Positions 62,849 through 64,000 of a DNA stretch of 64,000 nt are shown here, piece by piece. How positions within the stretch are numbered: the first letter of the stretch is position 1; every line of letters starts with the position of its first letter. The stretch lies in NCBI RefSeq assembly GCF_001659605.2, contig NC_035168.2:7558058-7622057 (forward strand), written 5' to 3'. The position numbers and the translations under genes are program-made. The notes beneath the pieces are model-generated. The model did not search any database. It was given only the letters and a program-made list of their open reading frames with translations, and was not told where the DNA came from. This stretch comes from Manihot esculenta (lineage: Eukaryota > Streptophyta > Magnoliopsida > Malpighiales > Euphorbiaceae).

Positions 62849-64000
62849 AGTTCTTTATCTTAATACTAACTCAGTATTCCATACTTGCACGAAACATATT
62901 GAATTAGACTATTATTTTATTCAAGAACAAAGTCAAATGTAAGTCAAATTAGTTTAGATGATTAAGTAAAATTTCAAAAATTATATGATCGTATTATGAG
63001 AAACAGAACTTACATTTTTAAAAAAAAGAATCTTCTCTCACACTTTACATTTTCAATAAAACTCTATCTTTGATCGTAATTCTCTCTCCACATACATATA
63101 TATTAACTTGATTTACTGTGTGAAAAAATACATAAATTTATATTAACCCATTTCAAAAAAAAGGTTTATATTAATCCATATTTATAATTAGAATTTTAAA
63201 TATACAATCAAACTTTTTCAATTTATCATATTACAATCAAATTTTAAAAAAGTTAATGATAAATTAAAATATAGTCCTTTAATTTTATTTTAATAAATAA
63301 TTTCTTTAAAGTAAATATTTTTATTCACCTGTATGCTTTTTTTTAAAAAAAATTCTATTATTCTCCTCCATTTGATCAGCTAAAAGAATTTTAAAAATTA
63401 ATCCTAAACAAAATATATCATATTTTAAACTTTTTTTTAAAAATACTCATTTTACATTACTTTTTAATTGTATTTAAAACTTTTTTAACTCTTGAAACTC
63501 ACTTAAAGCAAATGCATTATTCATCTTATCAAACATACACAATGATAAACCTCAATTCTACGATTCTGTAAAAGGAACTTTTAAAAAAAAAAAATGAAAA
63601 AGGTGAATTTTGAAATAGAATTTTATCTTTCTACCCTTTTCTAATAGTATTTTATGTTATTTTTTGAGAGATAATTTTTATGATAACTTGATAAAATAAA
63701 ATCATATTAAAATTAAAGAATTTTTTTTATCATTTAACATAAACATTATGAAAAATATATACATTATACTATTTTTATTATATGTAATAAATGTACAATA
63801 TATTAATTTTTAACTCTAAAGTTTAAACTAAAGAAATATTTATTTCATGAATTAAAAAACTTTGAACGCTATATTATAATATACTATTAATTTTTCTAAA
63901 ATTAATTTAATTCTTTGGCCATAATTATGATCTATCGAAAATGTCTAATTTCATCATTTAAAATTTAAAGCTTTAATTATAATTATAATTTAATACATAT
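62849..64000. other. AT-rich intergenic sequence
   Basis: No ORF or repeat boundary recognised. I looked for the last RBOH exon after 62848 and did not find one. The region is dominated by A/T runs. Confidence 0.5.

Overview
The window is a retrotransposon-dominated stretch of a flowering-plant nuclear genome, probably a eudicot. I cannot name the species. Evidence: Ty3/gypsy LTR elements with plant primer-binding sites (initiator tRNA-Met and tRNA-Asp types), small non-autonomous DNA transposons, and the wreck of a plant respiratory-burst NADPH oxidase gene at the right end. There is no intact host gene, rRNA, tRNA or CRISPR array.

Layout, left to right. 1-969 is the 3' part of a Tekay-type (chromovirus) LTR with a duplicated tail, lying in an old Athila pol fossil (970-2760). 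2761-6961 is unrecognised, partly AT-rich DNA. Element A (6967-19533) is a Tekay element in tandem form, LTR-int-LTR-int-LTR, with one TGTTG target duplication. Element B (19699-29049, TSD ATGAG) is a young complete-looking Tekay element with a long gag ORF but broken pol. A fossil Tat-type Ty3/gypsy element begins near 29455. It is cut up by solo LTR C (29532-32310, TSD GCATT), by minus-strand Tekay element D (32490-52375, TSD GCCAT) and by truncated LTR H (52473-~53050), and its pol continues at 53074-55590. D is itself split inside gag by Athila-type element E (35591-49508, TSD ACCTC), which is again a tandem LTR-int-LTR-int-LTR array. A Ty1/copia fossil on the minus strand follows (55600-56365). 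Next is Tekay LTR F (56371-60106 plus about 115 bp of leader), which carries a solo Athila LTR G (58251-59773, TSD AGTAT). Exons of an RBOH-like pseudogene (60430-62848) come next, holding nested small transposons, one of them inside an exon. The last 1.1 kb is AT-rich.

How the parts work together. None of the elements seen here could move unaided. A lacks the gag core, RT, RNase H and integrase core. B lacks the integrase core and has an altered RT active site. D is a gag-to-integrase-C-terminus fusion. E lacks RT, RNase H and integrase. Their LTRs, primer sites and polypurine tracts are nevertheless well preserved, and copies are nearly identical, so they look like parasites mobilised in trans by relatives elsewhere. 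The Tekay LTRs share an unusual layout: a TATA box lies between two arrays of a CG-rich near-palindrome (TTCGGCCGCCGAA), followed by conserved splice-site-like signals predicting a multi-intron leader ending just before gag. That layout, the pre-PPT hairpin shared by Tekay and Athila elements, the dispersed GTGATTTGCCCA motif of E and the two independent tandem arrays are the observations most worth following up.
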